This document shows, piece by piece, positions 35,571 through 46,166 of a stretch of 64,000 nucleotides of DNA (positions are counted from its first letter, which is position 1; every line of letters begins with the position of its first letter). Below the pieces are notes generated by a model. It did not search any database. It saw only the letters and a program-made list of their open reading frames with translations, and was not told the DNA's origin. Source of the stretch: Rhizomucor pusillus (Eukaryota; Mucoromycota; Mucoromycetes; Mucorales; Lichtheimiaceae); the NCBI GenBank assembly GCA_900175165.2, contig FWWN02000175.1, positions 33,052 through 97,051 on the forward strand. The letters are read 5' to 3'. The position numbers and the translations under genes are program-made.

Positions 35571-38500
35571 ATGGGTTCAGAAATCATTGTGAAAATCGAT
35601 CAGCTGTTTGCGGACACGCTTTCACCAGGTATAGCTGTCCCCGATCGTAGGTTTGGATCTAGTTGCTTAACGGAAGCAGATCACAATGTCAGGGACAAGG
35701 CAACAAAGGAACTGGAAACTTTGGCGCGCGATGACTATGTAAGTTAGGATAACAATGCGACTCGGGTACCACTTGCTCAGTATTCTGCTTGCAGACCCAG
35801 TTTGCACTGCTGACCTGTCAACAGCTCGCGAGCGCTGAAGCGGAGGAACCTATTGCTATGGCAGCCGGTTTATGCTTGAAGAATTCTCTAACGACCAGTG
35901 TACGAGATGCCAATTGTTTCGATATATCAATGAAACTTACAAATGAAGCAGGACTTTGTGCCGACTGAGGAGCAAATCTCGCGGTGGATGTGGGTCGAGC
36001 ATGGTATTCGAGAGATAATAAAGCACGGGGTAAATTATGTGATAGTCTCAAGAAAGATTTGGTCGGCTAACCTAAAATTCAAAAAAGGCTCTGGCAGGAT
36101 TGATATTACCGCGGCCGGCAGTAGCCAACACGGCGGCTCAGGTACTGTGAACACCACATATACGACGGGAGCTTGAATAGGAAACCTTACCAAAAGCATA
36201 GGTGTTAGCCGCAATAGCACACATAGAATTGCCGCTTGGTCACGGTGTCGATATTATTCCATTCCTTGTAAAGAGTGCAGAAAGTGGAGACCCAGTCATA
36301 CAGCGAGCAGCGATGCGGACGATTCGATATTTATGCGAGGGTGGTGTAAGGCATCCATCGAAATCATGATAGCGTTCGTAAGTTTCAACAGCTAACTGAA
36401 GCTATCAAGAACCCGGCAGGTCTTGCACAATACATAGGAGAACTGCTGAAAGCAGTGGTAGAGGTGGCACAGAAATCAGCATCGAGGTATGTTATGGTTA
36501 GAGCGAGACGATGGACATCAAAGTATTCACGACTAGAGGGAGCAGTGCCGAGGTGAAAGTTGCTGCTCTGAATGCATTGACCAGTGCGTTGGAATATATC
36601 AAACCGAATTTCGAGTCAGAAGTAAGATATTTTGCTCATTTGAATAGACGAGGGCATCCATCTCAAGCTCGAGATTCCACGTAGGGTCAAAGAAATTATA
36701 TTATGCAATTACTATGCGAGTCATGTCAGCATTCTTCCACAGAAGTCCAAGCTGCAGCTCTTCAATGTCTTGTTCGAGTAATGCAACTTTATTATGATAA
36801 AATGAAGCTCTATATGGATCGTGCGTTATTCCCCGTAAGTAAATGCACCGATTTTCAAGAAATTATTTAGCTATATACTAACATATATCTTAGCTTACAA
36901 TCACGAGCATGAACAGCAGCGAAGAGACTGTCTCCATGCAAGCTATAGAATTCTGGTCGACTATATGCGAGGAGGAAATTGAGATCAAAGAGACAATCCT
37001 GGATGTACGGTATACATCGCTCAGTAAATTCCTTCTCTTGCTCACGAAGAAATAGGCGGCGATGAGTGGCATGCAGCCCGATCAAATAACCTTTCAATTT
37101 GCTGAGCTGGCACTCGCGGATGTAATACCGGTTATCTTATGGCTGATGAACAAGCAAGAAGAAGAGCAGGACGAAGATGATTGGAATGTATCGATGGCTG
37201 CAGCAACGTGTCTATCCCTGTTCGCTCAATGCACAGGCAACCTTGTTATCGGACTCATAGTGCCATACGTTGAGACGAATTTGCAGAGCCATGATTGGAG
37301 GGCTCGAGAGGCAGCCGTGATGGCTTTTGGTTCAATATTGTATGGTCCAGAGGAAACGGTTTTAGCGCCGCTGATCGACCAAGTAAGTATTTTTCATCTG
37401 CATTCTTCTCCATATTCCGAGCCTATAATTATTCTGTATCTTGCCTTTGTTTTCAGGCATTACCTTTTATTATCAAGATGATGCGCGATCCGGTGGTTAT
37501 GGTTAAAGATACCGTCGCCTGGACGCTAGGGCGTATATGTGAACTAATGCCACAATGCATCAAACCGAAATTCCATCTGAAAGATTTGGTTTCTGCGCTC
37601 ATTGGTGGCCTAAATGATAATCCGCGAATCATCAACAACTGCTGCTGGGTAGGTACCTGGTAGTGCTGCTCCTTGATAGATCAAGTGTGCTAATAACACG
37701 TATTTCTCTCTAGTCACTCATAAATTTAGCAGAACAATTTGGCACAGCATCCGGCACAGGAGCGTCAACGAATCCCTTGTCTCCATACGTGGATAAATTA
37801 CTAAAGACTCTTTTCGATGTCGCTAAGAAACTTTCAGATAATCCAAGCAGCCGGACATCGGTGTATGAAGCTGCTGGAGCCGTGGTGCAGCACGCTGCCA
37901 ACGTGTGTACGCTGTCAAGTATATAAATGGAATGGCAAATTAACCCGGATTTTCTTGTTAGGATTGTGTATATAGCGTACAGTGGGCGACTAATACCACA
38001 CTGGAGAAACTAGATGCTTGTCTCATAAAAGAGGTATGTGAATATAGTTTAAAGGAAGTTTCAAACAATGCTAAGGTTAAGCGACTTTTCAGAAAGAGCT
38101 CATTGGCGGCGATGATCGCATGGAGCTTGAAGACCTGGAATCCAACTTATTAGGTTTATTGGCGGTAAGACGAACCACATGATGTGTTTATATCAGGGCA
38201 CTTAAACATTATACAAGTGCTGTATTCGAAGGCAAGGTCAACAAATCATCTCGCTTTCTGATAGCATCATGATTGTAACTACACAGCTACTCAACTCGAA
38301 GCAAACATCAGTCGCAGAGGATGCTTTCCTCGTCGTGGGTGCGCTCATCAGTGCCCTCGAGACTGAATTTCTACAATATGCAGAATCTTTTGTTCCCCAT
38401 CTCAACAATGCATTGCAGAATCTCGAGGACTACCGGCTGTGCCTGGTAGCTGTTGGAGTTATTGGCGACTTATCCAGGGCACTGGATGCTCAGGTTGCCC

Positions 38501-39238
38501 AGTACTGCCCGACATTTATGCAGCTTTTGGTGGCAGATTTACAAAGTTCCGTTCTCCATCGTTCCGTCAAGCCCGCTATCCTCTCCATATTTGGTGACAT
38601 TGCTCTCGCTATTGGAGATCAGTTCCTACCGTATTTGGAGGTTGTCACCATGGTGCTGAAGCAAGCAGGTTCTATGCAAGCCGATGAAAACAACATTGAT
38701 ATGATCGATTATGTAAATAGCCTGTATGAAGGTGTCATTGAAGCGTATATTGGTATAGTACAAGGCCTGCGAGGGTCTCAAAATGGTAAGTAATTTTCTT
38801 GAAAAAGCATAAACGTTTCAGAGATTTTGCGTAGTAATGTTCGAACAGTTTCCAAGTTTGTCCCATACCTCAGCACTGTCGTGAACTTTTTATCATCAGT
38901 CACTCGTGCGCCACATCGACCCGAATCTTTGGACAGAGCAGTCGTTGGATTATTAGGGTAAGTTGTAAAAGGATGGCTATAGTCACAGAGTATTTGTATA
39001 CTAAAACGAGATAACGCAGCGACCTGGCAGAAACATACCCTGAGGATGTGCGACGACCATTTTCAGCAACTTGGGTTTCACAGATCATACGCGAAGTAAA
39101 ATCAAACCGGCACTACAGCCAAACTACAAAAGACGTCGCACGATGGGCCAAAGAGGTAAGGCGACATGTTTCATGCATTGATTGAACTACAAGGGTTTAA
39201 TGTACCCTTCACAGATGGTCAAGCGCGCAAGCCCATAG
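35571..39238 (+). CDS. KAP95: Importin beta-1 (karyopherin Kap95)
   Basis: Nineteen exons join to 872 residues, the family length: 35571-35628, 35680-35738, 35795-35899, 35952-36029, 36088-36141, 36202-36345, 36392-36486, 36546-36621, 36685-36834, 36894-37004, 37056-37382, 37457-37648, 37714-37902, 37962-38033, 38093-38164, 38218-38785, 38849-38957, 39020-39155 and 39215-39238. Importin beta carries importin-alpha/cargo through nuclear pores and releases it on RanGTP. The protein is a chain of HEAT repeats; recognisable parts are AAGLCLKNSL, AAIAHIELPLG, RNYIMQLLCE, AIEFWSTICEEE, the acidic EEEQDEDDWN loop, MAFGSILYGPEE and VKDTVAWTLGRICEL. Every exon ends at a GT donor and the phases agree throughout. 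It is the most intron-dense gene here. Confidence 0.95.
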
Positions 39239-39750
39239 TATATATATACACACACACCATGCATTTATGTTCTATCACAACACAACTCGCATACCCAATT
39301 CAAATTTTAAATGAATAAACATTCTTTTTTTAGTTTCAAAGCAACAAATGTACAAGTGACAAACAGAGCTATTGGCATTATTCACAAAGCGTGTCGTTCG
39401 CCGCGTCATTGTTGCTCATTCGATGTTGAGCGCTTATTTGCTTCTGGCTCTCATCTTTCTTCTCTTGGCTTTAAGGCGTCTCTGGCGTTTCTTTCTCCAT
39501 TTATCTCTCACTGTTTACATGTTGTATGATGAGCATCATGACTCACGATGAACGGATGGATGGATGGATGGATAACTTACTTTTGATTGATCAGCGAGAA
39601 ATACGATTGTCCACAGCATGGCAACCGCCAGTGCCCAAAAAAGGTGGCGGAGTTTGCAATGTGACTTTGTCGCTGGCTGAGAGAGAGGGCTTTGGGTTCA
39701 ACTCCAAGCGCGAGCCCCGCACGCTCACCACATTTTTCTGCACGTTTCTA
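39239..39750. other. Region between importin beta and RNPS1 genes
   Basis: About 500 bp. It includes a GGAT tetranucleotide repeat near 39554-39572. An open stretch from 39526 runs in frame into the RNPS1 exon, but its sequence is not RNPS1-like and I treat it as 5' leader. Confidence 0.45.
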
Positions 39751-40792
39751 ATGTAAGTATTGATGATTTAGATGCTACTTTACCAACAATGATTGACATT
39801 CAAGTAGGGCTTCGGGTTACAGCAAGTCTCCGTCGCCGCCACGCCGCAGACGTCGATCGTTGTCGTACAGCCGATCGCGTTCGCCGGTACGCAGTCCTTC
39901 TCCTCGTGGACGTTCGCCGCGCAAATCGCTTCTGCCTGACGGCCACATCATTCTAGTCACCAACCTGACTCGGAACGTTACAGAGGAGCATGTTCGTGAG
40001 ATCTTTTCACAATATGGTACCATACGCGAAATTGACTTTCCATACAACACGCGATGTACGTCCTAAATAGAACTGAAGTTGCAGACTCGAATGATTGAAC
40101 ATTTTTGACTTAATTTTCTATAATCTTGCAGTGGACACGAATCGAGGCAAGGCTTACATTGAATATGAAAAGAAGGAGGATATGGAAAAAGCAATCAGCT
40201 ATATGGATGGGGTTAGTTCTTCAATAAGCGAAAAATTTGCAAGTATAGATGATCTTACGAATTTATTCATTATATAAAGGGTCAACTCGATGGTAAGCGA
40301 CTTGATGTAGTAATCTCTCGCCGAAGATCGCCTTCCCCTCCACCCCGACGTCGATGTAAGCTTCAAAACGTATTATTTTAAAGTATCATGCAAATCACTA
40401 ACTCCACGTTAGCACCATACTCGCCTCCGCGTTATAGACGCGGTCCGGGCCCACGAGGTCCTCCTTCTCGACCGCTTCCGCCTCGACGTTACGGCGGAGA
40501 CAGATACTATGGTGGCAGACGCTCGAGATCTAGAACACCGCCCCGACGTGGCCGTCGTTATTCGTCGTATTCTCGCAGTCGATCGCCCAGCCGTGGACGG
40601 AGTTACTCTCGAAGCCCTAGCTACTCTCGAAGCCGCAGCTACTCCCGCGGTCGAAGCTACTCCAGAAGCCCTAGTTATTCCAGAAGCCGAAGTTATTCAC
40701 GAAGCCCTAGTTACAGCCGTTCCCCATCTCCTCGTCGCAGACGCAGTCCAAGTTACAGCCGCGGACCTAGCCCGCCTCGTTATAAGCGTTAA
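39751..40792 (+). CDS. RNPS1-like SR-related RNA-binding protein
   Basis: Exons 39751-39752, 39808-40055, 40132-40211, 40280-40355 and 40413-40792 give 261 residues. RNPS1 joins the exon-junction/ASAP complex and influences splicing and mRNA decay. The first codon is apparently split: AT at the end of exon 1 and G at the start of exon 2, producing [15 protein letters not shown]. The single RRM includes [42 protein letters not shown] and [11 protein letters not shown]. The C-terminal 130 residues are Arg/Pro/Gly-rich and then a tandem SYSRS-type RS repeat (40560-40780). An alternative is initiation upstream from 39526 or 39535, which would add an unrelated N-terminal extension. RS phosphorylation is expected from the family. 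Confidence 0.85.
40560..40780 (+). repeat. Tandem RS-coding repeat in RNPS1-like gene
   Basis: Imperfect repeats coding [21 protein letters not shown] units, a coding minisatellite that could vary in copy number between strains. Confidence 0.8.
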
Positions 40793-40846
40793 CTCATATG
40801 AGCAGGAGGTCTTTATTACTTTTTCCTGTTTTCTTTTTTCCTTGCT

Positions 40847-42912
40847 TCAATCCAAGTAAATGGATAGCCGATCGACAACTTGATTCATTGATGGTCTCTG
40901 TATATTCAACCAGCATCAGAAAACCGGGACAGATGGAGACCAACGTATTAATAAAACTATCGTTACCTTTAAGGGGTTACCATTCCACATTTCTGTGATC
41001 AAAAGAAGCAGCCTTCGAGGATAGAGATTAATAAGCTTTGACAGAGGTGGACGCTCATCCTTGTCTCTGACGAGAGTGTAAATTGCGTGAACGTTTAAAT
41101 CTTGATATGGGTATCCATATTCTCCCCATGTTAGGATTTCCCAAAAGATCAGCCCGCACGCATACACCTTTGATAATTTCAGCTTGTATCATTTGCAAAA
41201 AGAAATTTATGCTTGATGCCTTACATCGACCTACCGCAATTTCGCTTGAGTTGACAGGAGTATTTCAACCTTATTTATTCGTCTTACCTTTTCCGTGTAG
41301 CTCGGATTGGATGACCAGAATTCCGGTGCTAAAGTGTGAAAGTTCGTCATTGTCTGGATGTTTACCCTATTTCCCGTAAGAGCTGGACTTGCCTTGCCAA
41401 TTCGGTGTACCGCATTGAGTATGCATAAGCGCGCTCGCCTTTGGTCTGATGCGTGCCAATCCAAAATCATTCACTTTAGCTCTGTCGTCGGCAGAAATCT
41501 AGCATTTCGGTAACGTCGGAGGCGACGATGTCAGCAATAGACATATAACCGTGCTTGTATACATACCAGAATATTCATAGATTTAAGGTCCTACATTCAA
41601 GGAGCAGTAGTTGAGTACAAAAGGGACCCGCTCCATCCACATTGAAACTTTTATGGATTGCATGACACATACCCTGTGAATAATGGATGGTCTGCAAACA
41701 TACATTTAACAATAAGATTTAGCATATGGATGGACTATTCAAATTATACATTGTCCGAGCCATCTGCTCACCGACCTTCGTCCATGCAGGTAGGAAACAC
41801 CAAAGGCTATATCGTGCATGTATCTGACCTATTTGGTAATGTCATCCGAATGTTTACTTGAAGGACCGTGTGATCTATTTGTTGCGCCTTCTCCTTTACC
41901 TGTTGCGGAAAACTCGGTTTCTGGTATCGCCGAATGACATCAAATAGATCTCCTTTTGTGCACAGCTCCGTGATGATGCATAGATGTCTTGGGTTCGTGC
42001 ACACTCCAATGAAGCGTATCACGTTCTCGTGTCGAAGCTGTCTATTTCGCTTCTCAGTTATATACATATTCCGTATCACATGTAAAAGATGAGATGCACG
42101 GAAGCATCCTAGAGAAAGCACCACTCACTTTAACACCTTGATCTCGTGCTTCATGTCCTCAAGATCCACTTCGCTAAACTGGGCAATTCGCAGCTCACCG
42201 ATCGCCACTGGTTCCTATTGTTTCTTTTTTAATTATTTTCTCACATAGAGATGCTTGTACCTTTTACTGAGCATCTCTCACGTCTTACTTACTCCTTTGT
42301 AGACGCCTGTGATCATCGGAACCATTGAGGTTAGCTAGACTGTTGTGCGACGTAACAACGCAATCTTTTTCCTTCATTTACAAGGCTGCGACTAACCTGC
42401 GTAGCAATCTTTGAAACCTCCACTTCCTAGCTTTGCACCGATCTCTAGATCGCTGTATGGAATGTCAAACTTGAGATCGTCGTCCAGAAACAGCTCTGAG
42501 AATCCACGTGAGTTTAGTTCCTCGATGCGCTGCTGCTCGGCAGTCAGCGAAAGCGTAGGAAGGTCAAGCTCGGGCGTGAAAAGCTGCGGCGTAGATGGAG
42601 CAGGTATAGGCTTCGTATTGAGTTTCTTTGGACATATCCATTGTCAGCACCAGCGTCGTCGTATCATTACAAATTGCACATGCATACCCAGAACATCAAC
42701 GCATTAATCAAGTCCGTCTTTGAGCCCTCGGTGGATATTCCTCTCTCCTGACAGTACTGTATCAAGTCTGCAAGGACCATCTTGTCAAGATCAGCATGCT
42801 CTACCCTCTGATATAGACGTTCAGATTACGTGACCAATGTCAGGGATAAAGATAGTAATTATTCTCGTACCTCCAGGGAATAATCAATGTGTCTATTGAT
42901 AGTCCTGAACAT
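40847..42912 (-). CDS. SAP-domain protein kinase, tyrosine-kinase-like fold, WNK-like lysine
   Basis: Fourteen exons (42912-42871, 42807-42688, 42625-42397, 42306-42293, 42214-42129, 42041-41900, 41828-41776, 41691-41673, 41590-41567, 41498-41393, 41328-41288, 41230-41225, 41167-40967, 40897-40847) give 377 residues. A SAP-like helix-turn-helix (MVLADLIQYCQERGI, then GSKTDLINAL) at about residues 22-52 suggests DNA/chromatin contact. The kinase domain (about 112-365) has glycine loop KLGSGGFKDCYAG, RQLRHENVIRFIGVC, IIHRDLKSMNIL, KVNDFGLARI, GTPNWQAPEFW, EKVDVYACG and NPLKRPSMNQVV, a TKL/MAP3K-like pattern. The beta-3 motif reads VAIGEL, with Gly where the VAIK lysine should be, while a lysine follows Phe in the glycine loop, as in WNK kinases. 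One intron (41329-41392) has a GC donor, and micro-exons of 6 and 14 nt are required by frame. Confidence 0.85.
41225..41230 (-). other. 6-nt micro-exon of the SAP-kinase gene
   Basis: Exon GTCGAT is bounded by GGTAG and GTAAGG and flanked by two 57-nt introns. It encodes the VD of EKVDVYACG, a near-invariant kinase subdomain IX sequence. Confidence 0.75.
42293..42306 (-). other. 14-nt micro-exon of the SAP-kinase gene
   Basis: Exon GCGTCTACAAAGGA, between ATCACAG and GTAAGT, encodes GVYKG, joining the glycine loop to EPVAIGEL. Phase 1 in, phase 0 out. Confidence 0.75.
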
Positions 42913-43481
42913 GGCAGCAAACTAGGACTAGAAGCGAATGATAAAGTAAAGAAAAGAACAAGCACGTTGGTGCCACCGCTCGAAAACTCTAAAAAAGAGA
43001 TGGTCGTCATGTGAGCTGTTATTTGTCCACGGGTTCGAGACCACAGAGTTGCCCGCTGGAAGAACAACACTTCTTCTCCTATCGATGGCAGCATCGCAAT
43101 GGTCTGGAAGTTATGCGATGCTTGCCAGATACTGGATAAAAAAATTGCGAGTTCTCATTTTGGTAGAATATCCTTTGCTTCTATACTCCTATTCATTTAT
43201 GCAACCACCTTGTCGTAATCCGCAAAAATTAAGTTCTTAGCTTCAGATAATGTATTATTCATCTATTGCGAGTGCATTATTTCACTATAAAATGCTAACA
43301 TACATATTTTCAGACTTAAAATTATAGATGTATTGAATCTCGATATATATATATATAGCGTGTTTTCCAAGCATTATTGTATTGTTTTAAAGAATTGATT
43401 CGGAGCAGAGGCCTCTTAATCCCACAACTTCGCATCAAATAATTTCGGTCTGCTTCAATTCAGCAGTCGGCTTCTGCAGAC
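42913..43481. other. Divergent promoter region SAP kinase / SNAPC1
   Basis: About 570 bp, AT-rich with an AT dinucleotide run near 43342-43358. No coding segment recognised. Confidence 0.45.
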
Positions 43482-44724
43482 ATGTCAGCTAGACCCAACT
43501 CAAGTCTACTGTGCTACACCGATGTAGTACGGATCAACAACTCAAGACAAGGAATTCAGGGACAAGCGATTGAACGCGATGTGGATCTATTGCTTACACT
43601 GTTTGTCGCGGTAAGACTTCTGCCAACTTTGAATTGTCTTGTTCGATACTGACAGATCTTTAGCAAGAAAAGCACGATTTCAGTAACTTTGTAAATGCAT
43701 GGAGAAAGCTCGATTTTGCAAGCATACACTACGCGTGCATGTATCCTGAAAGTCGAGAGGCTTTCATGCAGGCTATTTACGATGCTATCTTGGGTAGGCA
43801 CTTTTCGTTTCATGTCCGTGCGTGGACAGTCTTCCAGTACTGACCCGATAAAGACCATTTCGGCTCCAACATTAGGGCTAAAAAGATTGGCGTTATCTAT
43901 GCTCTGTATTTTATGTACAAGACTCAGCCCTCTGCTTTGCCAACCGCATATATACGCGTAACAATGGGTAAGAATACCGATGGATGCCCACTGCCGGTGC
44001 TAACATCAGATGACCTGGTGTCTGTTACAGAAACGTACAGTGCGCTGATCGACTATTATGAGTATTGTGTCCTATCGGGCAGAACAGATCTCATAAAGGT
44101 TGCTTCCGTAATTTATGAGATGAAGATGGAGTATGCTATTTGCATCGTTGCCCGTCCAGCTATGATGCCAGCCAACCACAAGGAAATCGCAGAACTTGAA
44201 AAGAATATCAAGTAAGTCTTGTTTCAGATTAAAGATGGATGCGAACGTTTTGGTTCATTGTCGTGCCATTACAGATTATTGGAGGAAATCCGAGATTTCA
44301 AAAAGAAAAAATATGCAAATGATGCTGTAAGATAGCTCTATCCAAGCTGCCGCAAGTATGATACACTAATGTATTTTATATACATATATAGCTCGGAAGT
44401 GTATTATTCAGCGATGCTCATGGAGAATACATACAGGTGTCTAAGAAATATCAAGCACTGAAAAATGCCGCCCTCAAAACGGCTAACGCCAAAGTTATCG
44501 CACGCAAAATGTTCAGGAAAAAGACGACAATCAATACAAATGATCTTAGAGATGTGGAGAAGACGCTGCGCAGTAGCGTGCTATCAGCAAATGAGTACGA
44601 TTTCTTAACGACGTTGAAGGAAGCCAAACACGCACTGCTGGATACGCGACTTCGAAGTTTGGGAGGGGCAGAATTCACGTCGGATTCTCTATCAAATGAG
44701 CCCCAAGGAAGCTCATCGCGATAA
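43482..44724 (+). CDS. SNAPC1-like subunit of the snRNA-activating protein complex
   Basis: Exons 43482-43610, 43664-43793, 43854-43967, 44010-44211, 44275-44326 and 44392-44724 give 319 residues. SNAPc binds proximal sequence elements of snRNA genes and starts their transcription by Pol II/III. The N-terminal half matches the SNAPC1 (SNAP43) domain: RDVDLLLTLFVAQEKHDFSN, FVNAWRKLDFASIHYAC, SNIRAKKIGVIYALYFMYKT and PTAYIRVTM. A helical segment with RKMFRKKTTINTNDL and a Ser-rich end follow. The acceptor for exon 3 (AAAG at 43850-43853) was chosen because the nearer AG would shift the frame out of the conserved domain. The 42-nt intron 43968-44009 is in frame and stop-free, so it could be retained. 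Confidence 0.75.
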
Positions 44725-44897
44725 TTTCTGGATGTCCTCCACGATAGGAACCTGTCCGCAAAAAAGCATCAAACAAAAATTGTAACGTGCATGTATACCA
44801 TTCATACTTTCAATTAAACGCATAACATTACCTGGCCTGCGGTGGCTTTTTTAAGGCGAGATTTTCATGCAGCAGGCCTATTGCATCTATTTTTCAA

Positions 44898-45997
44898 ATG
44901 GCAGAGAACATTAACGTGGAGGACTGGCAGGGTGTCTTTCGGACATCCCGTACAGACTATGTGCCTTCAGAGTATACAGCTTCTGAAATCGGTCCCAAAG
45001 GTAGGGTAGCAGTTATATGCTAGTAAGCATTATTCGTTCCTGACGGTCATTTTACCTATTCCAGAAGAGGAAGACTGGGACGATTGGGAGAGGGAGGATA
45101 AGTACGATGCAGATCCCAAATGCTTATTCTGTGAACAGACCTTTGAGATGCCCGAGGATGCTTTTGCACACTGCAAAGACGTTCATGGGTTTGATTTTTT
45201 GGCGGTTAAGCGGTCACTAAGTAAGGCTCTATTGCACTCTGTTTCTTTTACTGCTACATCCAATTGATAATTCTTTTCGTTTTCTTGCCAGATTTGGATT
45301 TTTACAAGTGCATAAGAATGATCAACTACATTCGTAAACAAGTATGATTGAGTTAATCAAAAGAAAAAAGATTATAATCTAATCAATTGTATAGGTACTC
45401 TCGAGACCAGATCTCGCAACCACAAAGGAGTTTGTTCTGACTGGACAGGAAGATTTCTGGGATGATGATGAATTGTTGCAACCTGTAATGGAAGACGATG
45501 CTTTGCTTTTTGGTATGAAATTGGTACATACTAGGTTCAAGATTGTTACTTATAAATCATACGTTGGTAGCATTCGAAGAACTTGAAATCGATGACGCGG
45601 AGGCCAATGAAGAGAACCAGGTTACAAAGTCCAACTGTATGTCATCATTCATCCTGATTTATAGATTTTCAAGAGGCTAATGGAGGTTTTACAGTCGACC
45701 TATCAAGCATAAAACCATCGACTGATCTGGAACGGTATTTGCTCAAGATGCTGCAGGCTGCTGAGGAAAAGAATGTGGAGTTACAACGACAGTTTGATCA
45801 ATACAAAGCGCGTGTTCAAAATACCTTCTTGAATATCTTGGCCGATGATGGAAGGTAATGCTGATGCGGATATCTTTATGCATGTATGGCGCTTACTCAA
45901 TCATCTCTATCATCACAGCGACCGCATGCTTGCACAGCTTGGTATTAGCGATCATAGGCCCACCGACACTGCAAACTTTGCAGGTTCACGACGATAG
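44898..45997 (+). CDS. PRMT3-type C2H2 zinc-finger protein lacking a methyltransferase domain
   Basis: Exons 44898-45000, 45065-45220, 45292-45341, 45395-45512, 45571-45636, 45695-45854 and 45919-45997 give 243 residues. The first 170 residues match the N-terminal region of protein arginine methyltransferase 3: acidic EEEDWDDWERE, the finger CLFCEQTFEMPEDAFAHCKD with the second His in VHGFD, NLDFYKCIRMINYIR, FWDDDELLQPVMEDDALLF and an acidic stretch. A coiled coil (RYLLKMLQAAEEKNVELQRQ) follows, and then the protein stops where PRMT3 would continue into its SAM-binding catalytic domain. No methyltransferase motif (VLDVGCGTG-like) occurs in any frame before the next gene at 46167. In PRMT3 this finger recruits ribosomal protein S2. 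Whether this is a natural short protein or a truncated gene is open. Confidence 0.75.
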
Positions 45998-46166
45998 CAT
46001 GTTTCTGTATAATACACATTGCATACTCTTTTTCATTGATCTAAAAGAGAAATCACATAAACGGATAATCACGAAAAATGAATTTGGTGGTTTTCATGCT
46101 GGGCAATGTTCCGCCAATGAATTCAGCAGCGCCCGGCGCATTGAGAGGCACTCCACTTTGTCCTAC

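Noticed and set aside
39640..39710. GGTTCAACTCC and TGGCTGAGAG resembling tRNA B and A boxes
   Set aside because: The two boxes are too close together for a tRNA and no cloverleaf forms.
39526..39750. In-frame N-terminal extension of the RNPS1-like protein
   Set aside because: It contains a GGAT repeat and no RS or family-like sequence; the split ATG gives the expected N-terminus. Kept as an alternative in the finding.
41807..41835. A 29-nt intron in the SAP-kinase gene between HTVLQ and RYMHD
   Set aside because: Too short; an upstream GTAAAG donor at 41899 gives a 71-nt intron and a better kinase match.
42120..42220. Sequencing error as explanation for the missing VAIK lysine
   Set aside because: Changing a Gly codon GGT to Lys needs at least two or three substitutions with frame intact, and a compensating loop lysine is present, so an error is unlikely.
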